DNA of 64,000 bases from Candidatus Wallbacteria bacterium (lineage in GTDB: Bacteria; Muiribacteriota; UBA6191; JACPRK01), in assembly GCA_016190005.1 (NCBI GenBank), contig JACPRK010000146.1:1-64000 (forward strand), read 5' to 3'. The notes below the pieces were generated by a model. That model saw only the letters and a program-made list of their open reading frames with translations, was not told the origin of the DNA and ran no database searches. How positions within the stretch are numbered: the stretch's first letter is position 1; each line of letters begins with the position of its first letter. The translations under genes were made by a program, and so were the position numbers. Below, piece by piece: positions 27,280 to 36,531 of this stretch.

Positions 27280-28860
27280 CTACTTCATCGCGGCGGCGGC
27301 GGATGCGGGGCCTTTGTACTCCCCGACGACGACGCGGCCGCCGCGCTGGGCGCGCTCGTTGTCGAGCAGCTCGGCGGTGTACTTGATGAAGTGGTGGCCG
27401 ACGATCGAGTTCATGATGCCGGCGACGTATTTGCTCGGGTGCTGCGTCGCCAGCCAGAAGATGAAGCGCCACCAGACGGCCCGGTAGCTGGAGAGAACAC
27501 CCTGGACCACGATCGCGATCAGGGTGACCAGCGCCAGCTGAAGCGGGTTGACCTGCTTGAGGTGCAGGTTCGGGTGGCCGGCCCGATCGAGCCGTTCGAT
27601 GACGGCTCGGACGCGGTCGAAGTAGGCCTGGGGCGCGTAGACGCGCTCGAGGATCCGCTGGAAGCCGTGCATCAGCTTGTCCGGGTCCATCTTCGTGACG
27701 AAGTTGGTCCGGCCGAACTGGTCGCCCGAGTGGTAGCCGAGCAGCCGGCCCTCCTTTTCGAGACGGGTCCAGAGCTGGGTGTTCGGGATGGCAGCGAGCA
27801 CGCCCGTCATGGCCCACGGGATCTCGGCCTTGGTGATGAACTCGATCTGGCGCTCGAAGATGTCCTCGAGGTCATTGTCGAAGCCGACGATGAAGCCGGC
27901 CATCACCTCGATGTTGTGATCGAGGATGTCATGGACGCTGTCGACCATGTCGCGCCGCATGTTCTGGAGCTTCTGCGTCTCCTTGAGACTCTCCTTCGAG
28001 GGGGTCTCGATCCCCAGGAACACGCGCTTGAAACCGGCCAATCGCATCGATTCCAGCAGGTCGCCGTCGTCGGCCAGGTTGAGCGAGGCCTCGGTGGTGA
28101 CGTAGAACGGATACTCCCGCTCCTTCATCCACGGGATCATCTTCTCGAGCAGCAGCCGGACGGCCTTCTTATTCCCGATAAAGTTGTCGTCGACCAGGAA
28201 GAGCGGTCCTCGGTATCCCAGGTCGTAGAGCGCCTGGAGCTCGGCCAGCGTCTGGTCGGCGGACTTGGTGCGCGGCACCCGACCGTAGAGCGTGATGATG
28301 TCGCAGAACTCGCAGTTGAACGGACAGCCGCGGGAGAACTGGATGTCCATGATGCCGTACTTGCCCAGCTTCAGCAGGTCGAAGCGCGGCAGCGGCGTCG
28401 TCGTCACGTCGGGCTTGGTCTCCGAGCGGTAGATCGGCTTCGGCGTGCCCTGCTCCAGATCCGCCAGGAACCTGGGCAGCGTGATCTCGGCCTCGTCCAG
28501 CACCAGATGGGTCGGCTTGTCGCCGAGCCGGGCCGGATGGCCGCTCCCGAAGGGGCCGCCCACCACCGTCGGCCGCTCCAGCCGCTTGCACCGGTCCAGC
28601 AGGTCCAGCAACGACACCGCCTGGCTCGTCATGCCTCCAGTGAAGACCATATCCGACCAGAGGATATCGGCGTCCGAGAGAGCCTCGATGTTCATGTCGA
28701 CCAGCCGGATATCCCAGTTCCTGGGCAGCATCGCGGCTACCGTCACCAGCCCCAGCGGCGGGTGCATCGCCTTCTTGCCGAAGAGCGGCAGCGAGTACTG
28801 GAAGCCCCAGTAGGACGTGTGGTGCTCCGGGTGGACGAAGAGAATCTTCTTTGGACTCAC
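27280..28860 (-). CDS. B12-binding radical SAM protein, DUF4070 / hopanoid-methylase-like
   Basis: A 526-residue protein. Residues about 1-150 are a cobalamin-binding Rossmann domain (FVHPEHH, HPPLGLVTVAAMLP, VVGGP). The radical SAM core begins about 180 with the cluster motif GCPFNCEFCDI. The C-terminal region (about 350-500) resembles DUF4070. This order and length match HpnP/HpnR-type hopanoid methylases and relatives, which methylate unactivated carbons. No squalene-hopene cyclase or other hpn gene is in the window, so the substrate is inferred only. GTG start. It is divergent from the next gene, with a short AT-rich gap. Confidence 0.82.
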   Translation of the reverse strand: MSPKKILFVHPEHHTSYWGFQYSLPLFGKKAMHPPLGLVTVAAMLPRNWDIRLVDMNIEALSDADILWSDMVFTGGMTSQAVSLLDLLDRCKRLERPTVVGGPFGSGHPARLGDKPTHLVLDEAEITLPRFLADLEQGTPKPIYRSETKPDVTTTPLPRFDLLKLGKYGIMDIQFSRGCPFNCEFCDIITLYGRVPRTKSADQTLAELQALYDLGYRGPLFLVDDNFIGNKKAVRLLLEKMIPWMKEREYPFYVTTEASLNLADDGDLLESMRLAGFKRVFLGIETPSKESLKETQKLQNMRRDMVDSVHDILDHNIEVMAGFIVGFDNDLEDIFERQIEFITKAEIPWAMTGVLAAIPNTQLWTRLEKEGRLLGYHSGDQFGRTNFVTKMDPDKLMHGFQRILERVYAPQAYFDRVRAVIERLDRAGHPNLHLKQVNPLQLALVTLIAIVVQGVLSSYRAVWWRFIFWLATQHPSKYVAGIMNSIVGHHFIKYTAELLDNERAQRGGRVVVGEYKGPASAAAAMK

Positions 28861-28965
28861 GGCCTGGAATTATGCCTCGTCGAGCGACGAAAGTCACCCA
28901 AATTTGTATAGATTGCGGTAAAAGAACCACGGTGGTTGCTCGGTTTCGGTGCTAGAGTATCGAGT

Positions 28966-30393
28966 GTGGCAAGCAGAGGTTCGTGGGCGGGGTGGCGGGC
29001 GCGGGTTCATGGGGGTGGCGCCGGCGCGTTCCCGCAGCATCCGCTCAGGCTGAGCTTGTCGAAGCCTGCACTCTCCAGTGGTCTTTGGCTCGCGCTCGTC
29101 CTGTTAGCCTTCCCTGCTGCTACCACCGGGCAGCCCTCCCGGCTGGAGAGCTTCGCTACGCGCGCCAGCCTGACCGCGATGCGCGCCACGACCGGGGGGC
29201 TCTACTTCGTGCTCCTGGGGGGAGGCTCAGGGCCGGCTGCGGCCGCGGCGCCCGGCGTCCGGCTGTCGATGACGGCAGCGCTCTTGCGCTGGAAGCCTGG
29301 CCTGGAAGCGCCTGTCCTGGTGGAGCGTCAGCTGGGCGGCACCCGGTTCCGGGTGCGGGACTCGCAGCTGCTCTACGCGCTCGGCCCAGGGGCGCTCGTG
29401 TCGCGGGACCCGGGCGCCGAAACAACGCGCGAGCTGCCGTTGGCTGGGGTGAGCGCGCGCAGTCTGCGCTTCGCGTTCCCGGACGGCGACACGTACTTAC
29501 TGACCGGCCGGCTTGCCGCGGACAGTCAGCCGGACGCGCCGGCGATCCCCATCCTCTATACGTCCAGTATGCGCGAGGCCTCTCCGATGCCGTTGCCGAC
29601 GGGAAGCGCTTCGCCGGTCGTGCACGAGGTCCTGGGCCCCACCGAGGCGTTGGCCGGGTGCGAGGAGCGGCTGCTGATCAGCACGTTCGCCGGCCCGCTG
29701 CGACACGCCTTGCCGCTGGCGAAGCATCCGGCCGGATACTGGCCGCTGGAGCCGCCCGTGCCGTTCGAAGTCGGCGAGGATTCGTATCTCTCCGGCATCC
29801 TGGCTCTGGCCCGCGGCGGTACCGGGCCAGGCTTCGAGCTGGTCCGGTTGGGACCGCCGAGCTGGAAGCTGCCCCCCGGCGACCGTATCACTGCCGTGTT
29901 CCAGCGCTCCGAAGACGATGTCCTGATGGTGCAGCACCGCACGGGCGACGGGTTGTGGACCGACTGGGTCGCGCGTCCTCGCGAGGGGCGACAGACGTCG
30001 TCGCCCGCTGCCGGCCAGGCGACGGGGGCGGCGATCTACTGGGCCGCGCGGGAGCTCCTGCTCTGGCGAGAGGGGCCGTGGGTGGTCGCGCTCGACTGCC
30101 GCCACTTGAGACCGCTCGGGCGCGCGGAGATTGCGGGCGGCATCTCGATAGTCCCCGGAGCGGCTGCAGGCGAGCGGTTGCTCGTGGCCGCCGGGGCAGG
30201 CGATGCCTGCGACATCTACTGGCTGGGCGTCGACTCGGCCGGTGCCCTGTCGCTGGCGCCGGCGGCGAAGGGGCTGCCTGGCCGGCCCATCGCGTTTTTC
30301 TCCGAGCCGGGCAACGGCGCGTGCTACGTGGTCCTGGAGCGGGCCGACGGGCCCGGGCTGGACCTCATCGGATTCAAGGGAGCCACCAGATGA
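28966..30393 (+). CDS. hypothetical exported protein with an embedded REP-like sequence near its start
   Basis: About 475 residues, no recognised family. A hydrophobic signal segment (GLWLALVLLAFPAATTG) is followed by beta-rich sequence that could be a propeller or YVTN-like fold (repeated blocks such as GPGALVSRDPG and ILYTSSMREASP). The start is uncertain. GTG 28966 and TTG 28936 put 35-45 odd residues ahead of the signal, encoded partly by the palindromic repeat at 29041-29067. TTG 29056 would give a normal signal peptide. TAGAGT at 28953-28958 is a possible -10 box. The stop overlaps the oxidoreductase ATG (ATGA). Confidence 0.65.
   Translation: MASRGSWAGWRARVHGGGAGAFPQHPLRLSLSKPALSSGLWLALVLLAFPAATTGQPSRLESFATRASLTAMRATTGGLYFVLLGGGSGPAAAAAPGVRLSMTAALLRWKPGLEAPVLVERQLGGTRFRVRDSQLLYALGPGALVSRDPGAETTRELPLAGVSARSLRFAFPDGDTYLLTGRLAADSQPDAPAIPILYTSSMREASPMPLPTGSASPVVHEVLGPTEALAGCEERLLISTFAGPLRHALPLAKHPAGYWPLEPPVPFEVGEDSYLSGILALARGGTGPGFELVRLGPPSWKLPPGDRITAVFQRSEDDVLMVQHRTGDGLWTDWVARPREGRQTSSPAAGQATGAAIYWAARELLLWREGPWVVALDCRHLRPLGRAEIAGGISIVPGAAAGERLLVAAGAGDACDIYWLGVDSAGALSLAPAAKGLPGRPIAFFSEPGNGACYVVLERADGPGLDLIGFKGATR
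29041..29067. repeat. REP-like palindromic repeat inside the 5' end of a gene
   Basis: The sequence CGCTCAGGCTGAGCTTGTCG, continuing AAGCC, matches a motif I know as recurrent in many high-GC genomes, where it often reads as LSLSKP in one frame. It includes the short hairpin GCTCAGGCTGAGC. Here it encodes RLSLSKP just before the signal peptide of the protein at 28966. Confidence 0.6.
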
Positions 30394-31364
30394 AAGCAAT
30401 CCAGGTGTGCGTCTTCGGGGCGCCGGACGTCATGCGGCTGGCGGAGCTCGCCGACCCCGAACCGGCTGCTGGCCAGGTGCTGGTGCGCGTGGAAGCGGCC
30501 GGCGTGAACCCGGTCGATACGTACATTCGTTCGGGCGCCTACGCGCGCAAGCCGCCGTTGCCCTACACGCCGGGGATGGACGGCGCCGGCGTCGTCGAGC
30601 GCGTCGGCCCAGGCGTGACGCGCCGTCGCGCCGGTGAGCGGGTCTACATCGCGGGCAGCCTCTCCGGAACCTACGCTCAGCGCGCGCTCTGCCTGGAGTC
30701 CCAGGTCCACCCGCTGCCCGACCTCGTCAGCTTCGCCCAGGGCGCCGCCGTCTTCGTCCCGTACGCCACGGCCTACCGGGCCCTCCATCACTGCGCGCGG
30801 GCGGTCCCCGGCGAGGCCGTGCTGGTACACGGCGCCAGCGGCGGCGTCGGCCTGGCTGCCGTCCAGATCGCCCGCGCCGCCGGTCTGACCGTGCTCGGCA
30901 CCGCGGGCACCGATGAGGGTCTGGCCCTGGTCACCCGCGAGGGCGCTCACCACGCGCTGGATCATCGGTCACCCGACTTCCCCGAGCGCCTGCTGGAGCG
31001 GACTGCAGGCCGCGGCCCCGACGTCATTCTGGAGATGCTGGCCAACGTCAACCTCGCGCGCGACCTGGAGCTCATCGCGCCGCGAGGCCGCATCGTGGTC
31101 ATCGGCAGCCGCGGCCCGATCCAGATCGATCCCCGCGCCGCCATGTCGAAGGATGCCGCCCTCATCGGAATGTCGCTCCTCAACGCGACTGCCGAGGAGC
31201 TGGCTAGTGTCCACTCCGCACTGGTCGCGGGCCTGGAGAACGGCACACTGCGTCCCATCGTGCGCGCCGAGCTAGCACTGGCCGCCGCCCCCGCTGCCCA
31301 CGAGCTGGTGCTCCAGCCGGGCGCTCGCGGGAAGATCGTGCTGACCCCGTGGGGGGAGAGTTGA
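30390..31364 (+). CDS. NADPH:quinone oxidoreductase, zeta-crystallin-like MDR family
   Basis: A 324-residue medium-chain reductase without structural zinc. The N-terminal GroES-like domain (AGVNPVDTYIRSG, PYTPGMDGAGVV) is followed by a Rossmann domain with the NADPH loop VHGASGGVGLAAVQ, and family block GRIVVIGSRG. It reduces quinones or related electrophiles with NADPH in the cytoplasm. Its ATG overlaps the stop of the upstream secreted-protein gene, although the two have no obvious shared function. Confidence 0.9.
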   Translation: MKAIQVCVFGAPDVMRLAELADPEPAAGQVLVRVEAAGVNPVDTYIRSGAYARKPPLPYTPGMDGAGVVERVGPGVTRRRAGERVYIAGSLSGTYAQRALCLESQVHPLPDLVSFAQGAAVFVPYATAYRALHHCARAVPGEAVLVHGASGGVGLAAVQIARAAGLTVLGTAGTDEGLALVTREGAHHALDHRSPDFPERLLERTAGRGPDVILEMLANVNLARDLELIAPRGRIVVIGSRGPIQIDPRAAMSKDAALIGMSLLNATAEELASVHSALVAGLENGTLRPIVRAELALAAAPAAHELVLQPGARGKIVLTPWGES

Positions 31365-31376
31365 GAATCGATTCTC
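31363..31376. terminator. 14-bp palindrome between convergent genes
   Basis: GAGAATCGATTCTC is a perfect palindrome located between the stops of the oxidoreductase and carB. A second partial copy (CGATTCTCC) follows. Without a T-tract it is only a weak terminator or protein-binding-site candidate. Confidence 0.3.
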
Positions 31377-31383
31377 GATTCTC

Positions 31384-34300
31384 CTACTTGTACTCGTCCC
31401 ACGCCCGCACCTTGAGCGCGGCGAGCGGGTATCGCGCGAGCGCCTGGGCGAAGAGCGCGGCGGTCTCGGCGTTGACTAGCAGCCCGACTCCTCGGTCCAC
31501 GGCCTGGCGGCGGATCAAGTAGTCGTTGGTCAGCTCGTCGGGCTCGATCGACTTGGGGATGTTCAGCACGAGGTCGACGGCGCCGGAGGCGATCAGGTCG
31601 AGGGCGGTCGAGGGCGCGGCGTCGAGCGGCCAGGCGACGGGCTCGGCGTGGATGCCGGCTGCGGCCAGAAACGTGGCGGTGCCGCCGGTGGCGTAGAGCT
31701 TCAGCCCCAGCTCCGCGAAGCGCCGGACGGCGGGCAGGAGCTTCGTTTTCTCCTCGAGCGTTCCGGTCGAGAGCAGCACCCCCTTCTCGGGGATGCGATA
31801 CCCGACCGACAGCAGCGACTTGAGGAACGCCTCCAGAAGGTCGTCGCCGAAGCAGGCGACCTCGCCCGTGGAGGCCATCTCCATTCCGAGCACGGGGTCG
31901 GCCCCGGCGATGCGCGCAAACGAGAACTGAGGGGCCTTCACGCCGACGTAATCGAGCTCGAACATCGAACGGCTGAGGTCCTCGACCGGCGCTCCCATCA
32001 TCGCCCGGGTCGTCAGGTCGGCGAAGTCCAGCCGCAGCACCTGGGAAGCGAACGGGAAGCTGCGAGAAGCCCGCAGGTTGCACTCGATCACGCGAATCCG
32101 GTTCTCGCGAGCCAGGAACTGCAGGTTGAAGGGGCCGGTGATCCTCAAGCCCGCCGCGATCTGGCGCGTGATCCGCTTGATGCGCCGCACGGTTTCGACG
32201 AAGACCTGCTGCGCAGGGATGGCGATGACGGAGTCGCCCGAGTGCACGCCGGCGAACTCGACGTGCTCGGCCAGCGAGTAGGCGATGACCTCTCCTCCCC
32301 GCGCGACGGCGTCGACCTCGATCTCCTTGGCCCCTCCGACGAACTCGCTGACCACCACGGGGTGCTCAGGGCTCACCTTGGCCGCTCGCGCCAGGAAGGT
32401 CGTCAGGTCCTCGTCCCGGTACGCCGCGTTCATCGCCGCGCCAGAGAGCACGTAGCTGGGCCGCACCAGCACCGGGTAGCCGACCTCGCGCGCGAAGGCC
32501 AGCGCCTCATCGGGGCTGGCGGCCTCCCTCCATCTGGGCTGGTCCACGCCCAGCCGATCCAGCAGCGCCGAAAACTTGTGGCGATCCTCGGCTCGGTCGA
32601 TCGCTTCCGGCGGCGTCCCCAGGATCGGCACGCCGGCGCGGGCCAGCGGCAGGGCGAGGTTGTTCGGCGTCTGACCGCCCATCGAGACGACCACGCCCAG
32701 GGGCGATTCCAGCTCGCAGATGTCGAGAAGCCGCTCTACCGAGAGCTCCTCGAAGTAGAGCCGGTCGGCGACGTCGTAGTCGGTGCTGACGGTCTCCGGG
32801 TTGTGGTTGACGATGGCTGTGCGATGGCCCAGGCGCGCCAGCGACTGGATGCAGCCGACGCAGCACCAGTCGAACTCGACGGACGAGCCGATGCGGTAGG
32901 CGCCGCTGCCCAGGACGATGACCGTGCTTGCCGCGTCCTTGGCGCGCCGATCGAGCGCGTCGGAGCGGTCGCCGTGGTAGGTGAGGTAGAGGTAGTTGGT
33001 GCGCGCAGGGAACTCGCCGGCCGTCGTATCGATCTGCTTGACGACGGGCGTGATCGCGTCGGCCTTGCGCCGGGCCCGCACCTCTTCGGCGGGGCGCGGT
33101 GGTCGGACTGTGCGGCCGATGCCCGCGTCCGAGAAGCCTGCCCGCTTGGCCTCCCGAAGGAGTCCGGCGGGCAAGCCGTCGAGCGCGTGCTCACCGAGGA
33201 GTCGTTCGATGCGAACGATGTTCTGAATCCTGTGGAGGAACCACGGGTCTATGCCGGTCAGCTCGCCGACCCGCTCGACGCTCCACCCGGCCTCGAGCGC
33301 TGCGGCCAGCATCAGGAGCCTGCGATCGGTCGGCTCCCGGAGCTCCACCTCCAGGTCGGAATCGCCCGCGTCGAAGCCCGTCAGCCCTTCGAGCCCGGGC
33401 GAGACCATCCGCACGGCCTTCTGGAGTGCCTCCTCGAAGCTGCGGCCGATGCCCATCACCTCGCCGACCGACTTCATCGCGGTGCCGAGGCGTCGCTCGG
33501 CGTGCCGGAACTTGCCCAGGTCCCACCGCGGGACCTTCACCACGACGTAGTCGAGCGCCGGCTCGAAACAGGCCGAGGTCGCGCCTGTGACCGGGTTCTT
33601 CACCTCGGAGAGCAGCTTGCCGATGGCCAGCTTGGCGGCGACGAAGGCCAGCGGGTAGCCGGTCGCCTTCGAGGCCAGGGCCGAGCTTCGCGAGAGTCGC
33701 GCGTTGACCTCGATGGCGACGTACTCGCCCGACTGGGGATCGACGGCGAACTGGATGTTGCATTCGCCCACGACGCCCAGGCTGCGAATGGTGCGCACGG
33801 CGGTGCGTCTGAGCTCGTGGTACTCGTCGTTGGAGAGCGTCTGGCTGGGCGCGACGACGATCGACTCGCCGGTGTGGATGCCGAGCGGGTCGAGGTTCTC
33901 CATGTTGCAGACGCTGATGCAGTTGTCGGCGCGGTCGCGGAGGACCTCGTACTCGATCTCCTTCCAGCCGGCCAGCGCGCGCTCGATCAGCAGCTGCCCG
34001 CTCACCGCCAGGGCAGCCGCGGCCAGCTCGTCCAGGGCGCGTGCGTCCTTTGCCACGCCGCTGCCCAGGCCGCCCAGCGTGTAGGCCGCGCGCACCAGCA
34101 CCGGGTAGCCGATGCGCTCGGCGGCCTCGCGCGCCTCGGCCCGCGTGCGGACCGCCTCGCTCTTCGGCATCGGGACTCCCAGCTCGGCCAGCCGCCTGGC
34201 GAAGAGCTCCCGGTCCTCGGTGGCTACCACCGTTTCGACCGGGGTGCCGAGGACCCGGCAGCCGTGGCGCTCGAGCAGCCCCTGTCGGTGGAGCTCCACG

Positions 34301-34575
34301 CCGCAGTTGAGCGCGGTCTGGCCGCCGAAGCCGAGCAGGATGCCGTCCGGCTTCTCGCGCGCGATCACCTCGCCCACGAAGTGCGGGGTCAGGGGCAGGA
34401 AGTAGACGCGGTCCGCGAGCCCCTCGGAGGTCTGGATGGTGGCGATGTTCGGATTGACGAGGACGACCCCGACGCCCTCTTCCTTGAGCGCCTTGATCGC
34501 CTGCGAGCCGGAGTAGTCGAACTCCCCGGCCTGGCCGATGGTGAGGCCGCCGGAGCCGAGCAAGAGGACTCGCAT
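31384..34575 (-). CDS. carB: carbamoyl-phosphate synthase large subunit
   Basis: 1,063 residues, the normal length. Two ATP-grasp halves are visible, each with its biotin-carboxylase-like start (GSGGLTIGQAGEFDYSGSQA; then GSGAYRIGSSVEFDWCCVG), an oligomerisation domain about 400-545, and a C-terminal MGS-like regulatory domain (YATGGTATFLAAAG). It makes carbamoyl phosphate from bicarbonate, ATP and ammonia passed from CarA, for pyrimidines and arginine. The N-terminus is of the GSGGLxIGQAGEFDYSGSQ type also seen in eukaryotic CPSases, rather than the GAGPIVIGQACEFDYSGAQ of E. coli. It lies 16 bp after carA. Confidence 0.96.
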   Translation of the reverse strand: MRVLLLGSGGLTIGQAGEFDYSGSQAIKALKEEGVGVVLVNPNIATIQTSEGLADRVYFLPLTPHFVGEVIAREKPDGILLGFGGQTALNCGVELHRQGLLERHGCRVLGTPVETVVATEDRELFARRLAELGVPMPKSEAVRTRAEAREAAERIGYPVLVRAAYTLGGLGSGVAKDARALDELAAAALAVSGQLLIERALAGWKEIEYEVLRDRADNCISVCNMENLDPLGIHTGESIVVAPSQTLSNDEYHELRRTAVRTIRSLGVVGECNIQFAVDPQSGEYVAIEVNARLSRSSALASKATGYPLAFVAAKLAIGKLLSEVKNPVTGATSACFEPALDYVVVKVPRWDLGKFRHAERRLGTAMKSVGEVMGIGRSFEEALQKAVRMVSPGLEGLTGFDAGDSDLEVELREPTDRRLLMLAAALEAGWSVERVGELTGIDPWFLHRIQNIVRIERLLGEHALDGLPAGLLREAKRAGFSDAGIGRTVRPPRPAEEVRARRKADAITPVVKQIDTTAGEFPARTNYLYLTYHGDRSDALDRRAKDAASTVIVLGSGAYRIGSSVEFDWCCVGCIQSLARLGHRTAIVNHNPETVSTDYDVADRLYFEELSVERLLDICELESPLGVVVSMGGQTPNNLALPLARAGVPILGTPPEAIDRAEDRHKFSALLDRLGVDQPRWREAASPDEALAFAREVGYPVLVRPSYVLSGAAMNAAYRDEDLTTFLARAAKVSPEHPVVVSEFVGGAKEIEVDAVARGGEVIAYSLAEHVEFAGVHSGDSVIAIPAQQVFVETVRRIKRITRQIAAGLRITGPFNLQFLARENRIRVIECNLRASRSFPFASQVLRLDFADLTTRAMMGAPVEDLSRSMFELDYVGVKAPQFSFARIAGADPVLGMEMASTGEVACFGDDLLEAFLKSLLSVGYRIPEKGVLLSTGTLEEKTKLLPAVRRFAELGLKLYATGGTATFLAAAGIHAEPVAWPLDAAPSTALDLIASGAVDLVLNIPKSIEPDELTNDYLIRRQAVDRGVGLLVNAETAALFAQALARYPLAALKVRAWDEYK

Positions 34576-34591
34576 GGTCTGACGGCTCCTT

Positions 34592-35716
34592 TCAGTCGCG
34601 CCGGCCGCGCAGGTCGGCGAGGAGCTCGTCGAACAGGTACCCCGTGTCGACCGGGCCGCAGACGGCCTCCGGATGAAACTGGACGGCCCGGTGGGGCGTG
34701 CCGGCCAGGCGGATGCCTTCCACGGTGCCGTCGTTCCCGTTGGTGAACCAGACCTCCCAGCCTTCGGGGAGGCTGGCGGGATCGAGGGCGTAGCCGTGGT
34801 TCTGGCTCGTGATGGCCCAGCGGCCGGTGGCCGCTTCCAGCACCGGCTGGTTCTGGCCGCGGTGGCCGAACGGCAGCTTGAAGGTCCGCCCGCCGGCTGC
34901 GAGCCCCAGGAGCTGACAGCCCAGGCAGATGCCGAAGATTGGCCGCGGGCCGCCCAGCAGGGCGCGGACGCCGCGCGCGGCCTCGGCGCACATCTCGGGG
35001 TCCCCCGGGCCGTTGGAGAGAACCAGCGCGTCGAAGTCGGCGCTCGATAGGTCCGAGTCCCACGGCAGCACCTGCACGGAGGCGCCGCGCCGCAGCAGGC
35101 AGCGGATGATGTTGTTCTTGACGCCGCAGTCGAGCAGCGCGATGCGGGGCCCGCCTGCGCCGTAGGTTCGGGGCTCCCGGGCGCTGACGAGGCGCACGAC
35201 GTTTTCGCCGGCCGGGTCGTACCAGGCGGGCTCGGGCTCGCCGTCGACGACGATCTTGCCCGGGACGGTGCCGCGCTCGCGCAGGTGCAAGGCGAGAGCC
35301 CGCGTGTCGACGCCGAAGAGGCCGGGGATGCCCTCGCGCGAAAGCCACTCGCCGAGTGAGCGCTCGGCGTTCCAGTGGTGGTACTCGCCCTGGTAGCTGG
35401 AGACGACCAGCCCGCGGACCTGGATGCGTTCGGATTCGAACCAACGCGGGATGCCGAACTCGTCTCGCTCGAAAGAGGGCACGCCGTAGTTGCCGACCAG
35501 CGGATAGGTCAACGCCAGGATCTGCCCGAAGTACGAAGGGTCCGTGATCGCCTCCGGATAGCCGACCATGCCGGTGTTGAAGACAACTTCGCCCGCAGCC
35601 GCGCGACTGGCGCCGAAAAGGGCGCCCTCGAAGACGGCTCCGTCGCGGAGCACCAGCCGGGCCTTGCGGGGCGGGACGTACATGCTGCCGACACCATACG
35701 GGCTTTTCGCCGCCAT
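34592..35716 (-). CDS. carA: carbamoyl-phosphate synthase small (glutaminase) subunit
   Basis: 374 residues. The N-terminal CPSase_sm domain (ARLVLRDGAVFEG, FNTGMVGYPEAITDPSY) is followed by a class I glutamine amidotransferase domain with nucleophile Cys in GICLGCQLLG and the His-Glu pair in FHPEA. It hydrolyses glutamine and channels ammonia to CarB. ATG 35716 is used; ATG 35683 (YVPPRKARLVL) is equally in frame and may be the true start. carA-carB form an operon. It is divergent from the secreted protein at 35794, with promoters in the 77-bp gap. Confidence 0.94.
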   Translation of the reverse strand: MAAKSPYGVGSMYVPPRKARLVLRDGAVFEGALFGASRAAAGEVVFNTGMVGYPEAITDPSYFGQILALTYPLVGNYGVPSFERDEFGIPRWFESERIQVRGLVVSSYQGEYHHWNAERSLGEWLSREGIPGLFGVDTRALALHLRERGTVPGKIVVDGEPEPAWYDPAGENVVRLVSAREPRTYGAGGPRIALLDCGVKNNIIRCLLRRGASVQVLPWDSDLSSADFDALVLSNGPGDPEMCAEAARGVRALLGGPRPIFGICLGCQLLGLAAGGRTFKLPFGHRGQNQPVLEAATGRWAITSQNHGYALDPASLPEGWEVWFTNGNDGTVEGIRLAGTPHRAVQFHPEAVCGPVDTGYLFDELLADLRGRRD

Positions 35717-35744
35717 TGACAGAAGCCGGCGGCCGGCCGACACT
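35716..35744 (+). promoter_or_regulatory. possible promoter for the DUF1579-like gene
   Basis: A perfect TTGACA at 35716-35721 is followed after 17 bp by the weaker GACACT (35739-35744). It lies about 50 bp upstream of the GTG at 35794. The -10 match is only 3 of 6. Confidence 0.3.
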
Positions 35745-35793
35745 CGTGGGGTCCGGCGTGCGCCGGCGCTCTTCGTGACGGAGGTGTCTGCCC

Positions 35794-36396
35794 GTGAAGA
35801 AAGTCGCTTTGTTTGCCGTGATGACCTTGCTCCTCGGGACCGTGGGCGCTGTTCGGGCTCAGGACGAAGACGCCGTCGATGCCGACGAGGCGCCGCCCGT
35901 GCAGGAGACGCAGGCCGCGCCTGCCGCGCCTGCCGCGCCCGCACCCGAGCTGGCGCAGCTCGACCGCTGGACGGGCGAGTGGAGCTACACCTACGAGATG
36001 CCAAAGTCCAAGGCGATGCCCGAAGGCGGCAAAGGCGTGGGGACCGTCAGCGTGAAGCGCGCGGCGGGCGGCCACTTCTTCGTTAGCGACTCCAGGAGCA
36101 ACGGCTCGGGCGGCACCTCCGAGGACCACGCCGTGACCACGTACGACCGCGCCAGCCGCCAGTGGAAGAGCTGGTCCTTCGGCGGCGCAGATCCCGCCAA
36201 CCCGATCGTCGCCGCCGGCGCCTTCCAGGGCGATTCGCTGGTGATGGAGACCACGCGCGGCGACGCCGCCGGCCCCGTGCGGCTGCGCGAGACCCAGAAG
36301 TTCGTCTCGCCCGACCGCATCGAGGGCAAGGTCGAGATTGAAGCCGTAGGCAAGTGGCACCTCCTCATGGGCGCGACGTATACGCGGGCGAAGTGA
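35794..36396 (+). CDS. exported DUF1579-like protein
   Basis: 200 residues. A signal peptide (MKKVALFAVMTLLLGTVGAVRA) and an acidic then Pro/Ala-rich linker precede a lipocalin-like beta domain (about 55-200). Its first block, LDRWTGEWSYTYEM, is typical of DUF1579-type proteins that open with a W-x-G-x-W signature. GTG start 35794 has GGAGG nine bases upstream. Ligand unknown. Confidence 0.7.
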   Translation: MKKVALFAVMTLLLGTVGAVRAQDEDAVDADEAPPVQETQAAPAAPAAPAPELAQLDRWTGEWSYTYEMPKSKAMPEGGKGVGTVSVKRAAGGHFFVSDSRSNGSGGTSEDHAVTTYDRASRQWKSWSFGGADPANPIVAAGAFQGDSLVMETTRGDAAGPVRLRETQKFVSPDRIEGKVEIEAVGKWHLLMGATYTRAK

Positions 36397-36432
36397 GGCT
36401 CGAGGCTTGAGAAGTGAGGCTTGAGGGGTGAC
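36394..36432. repeat. heptad repeat (TGAGGCT type)
   Basis: Short array of TGAGGCT-like units beginning at the TGA stop of the preceding gene, as at 22624 and 56685. Confidence 0.55.
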
Positions 36433-36531
36433 GGGGGCGGCGTGGCGAACCGCTCAACGACGGGCTTCTATCCTCGCGGAGTACACTTTCGTCTAAGTGA
36501 GTCGGGCCGCTCCAGGCGGCGGGAGGTCGGC

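Noticed and set aside
31648-34746. 1,032-codon frame antisense to carB
   Set aside because: Long antisense frames are common opposite GC-rich genes with strong third-position bias. No domain is seen, and carB is certain.
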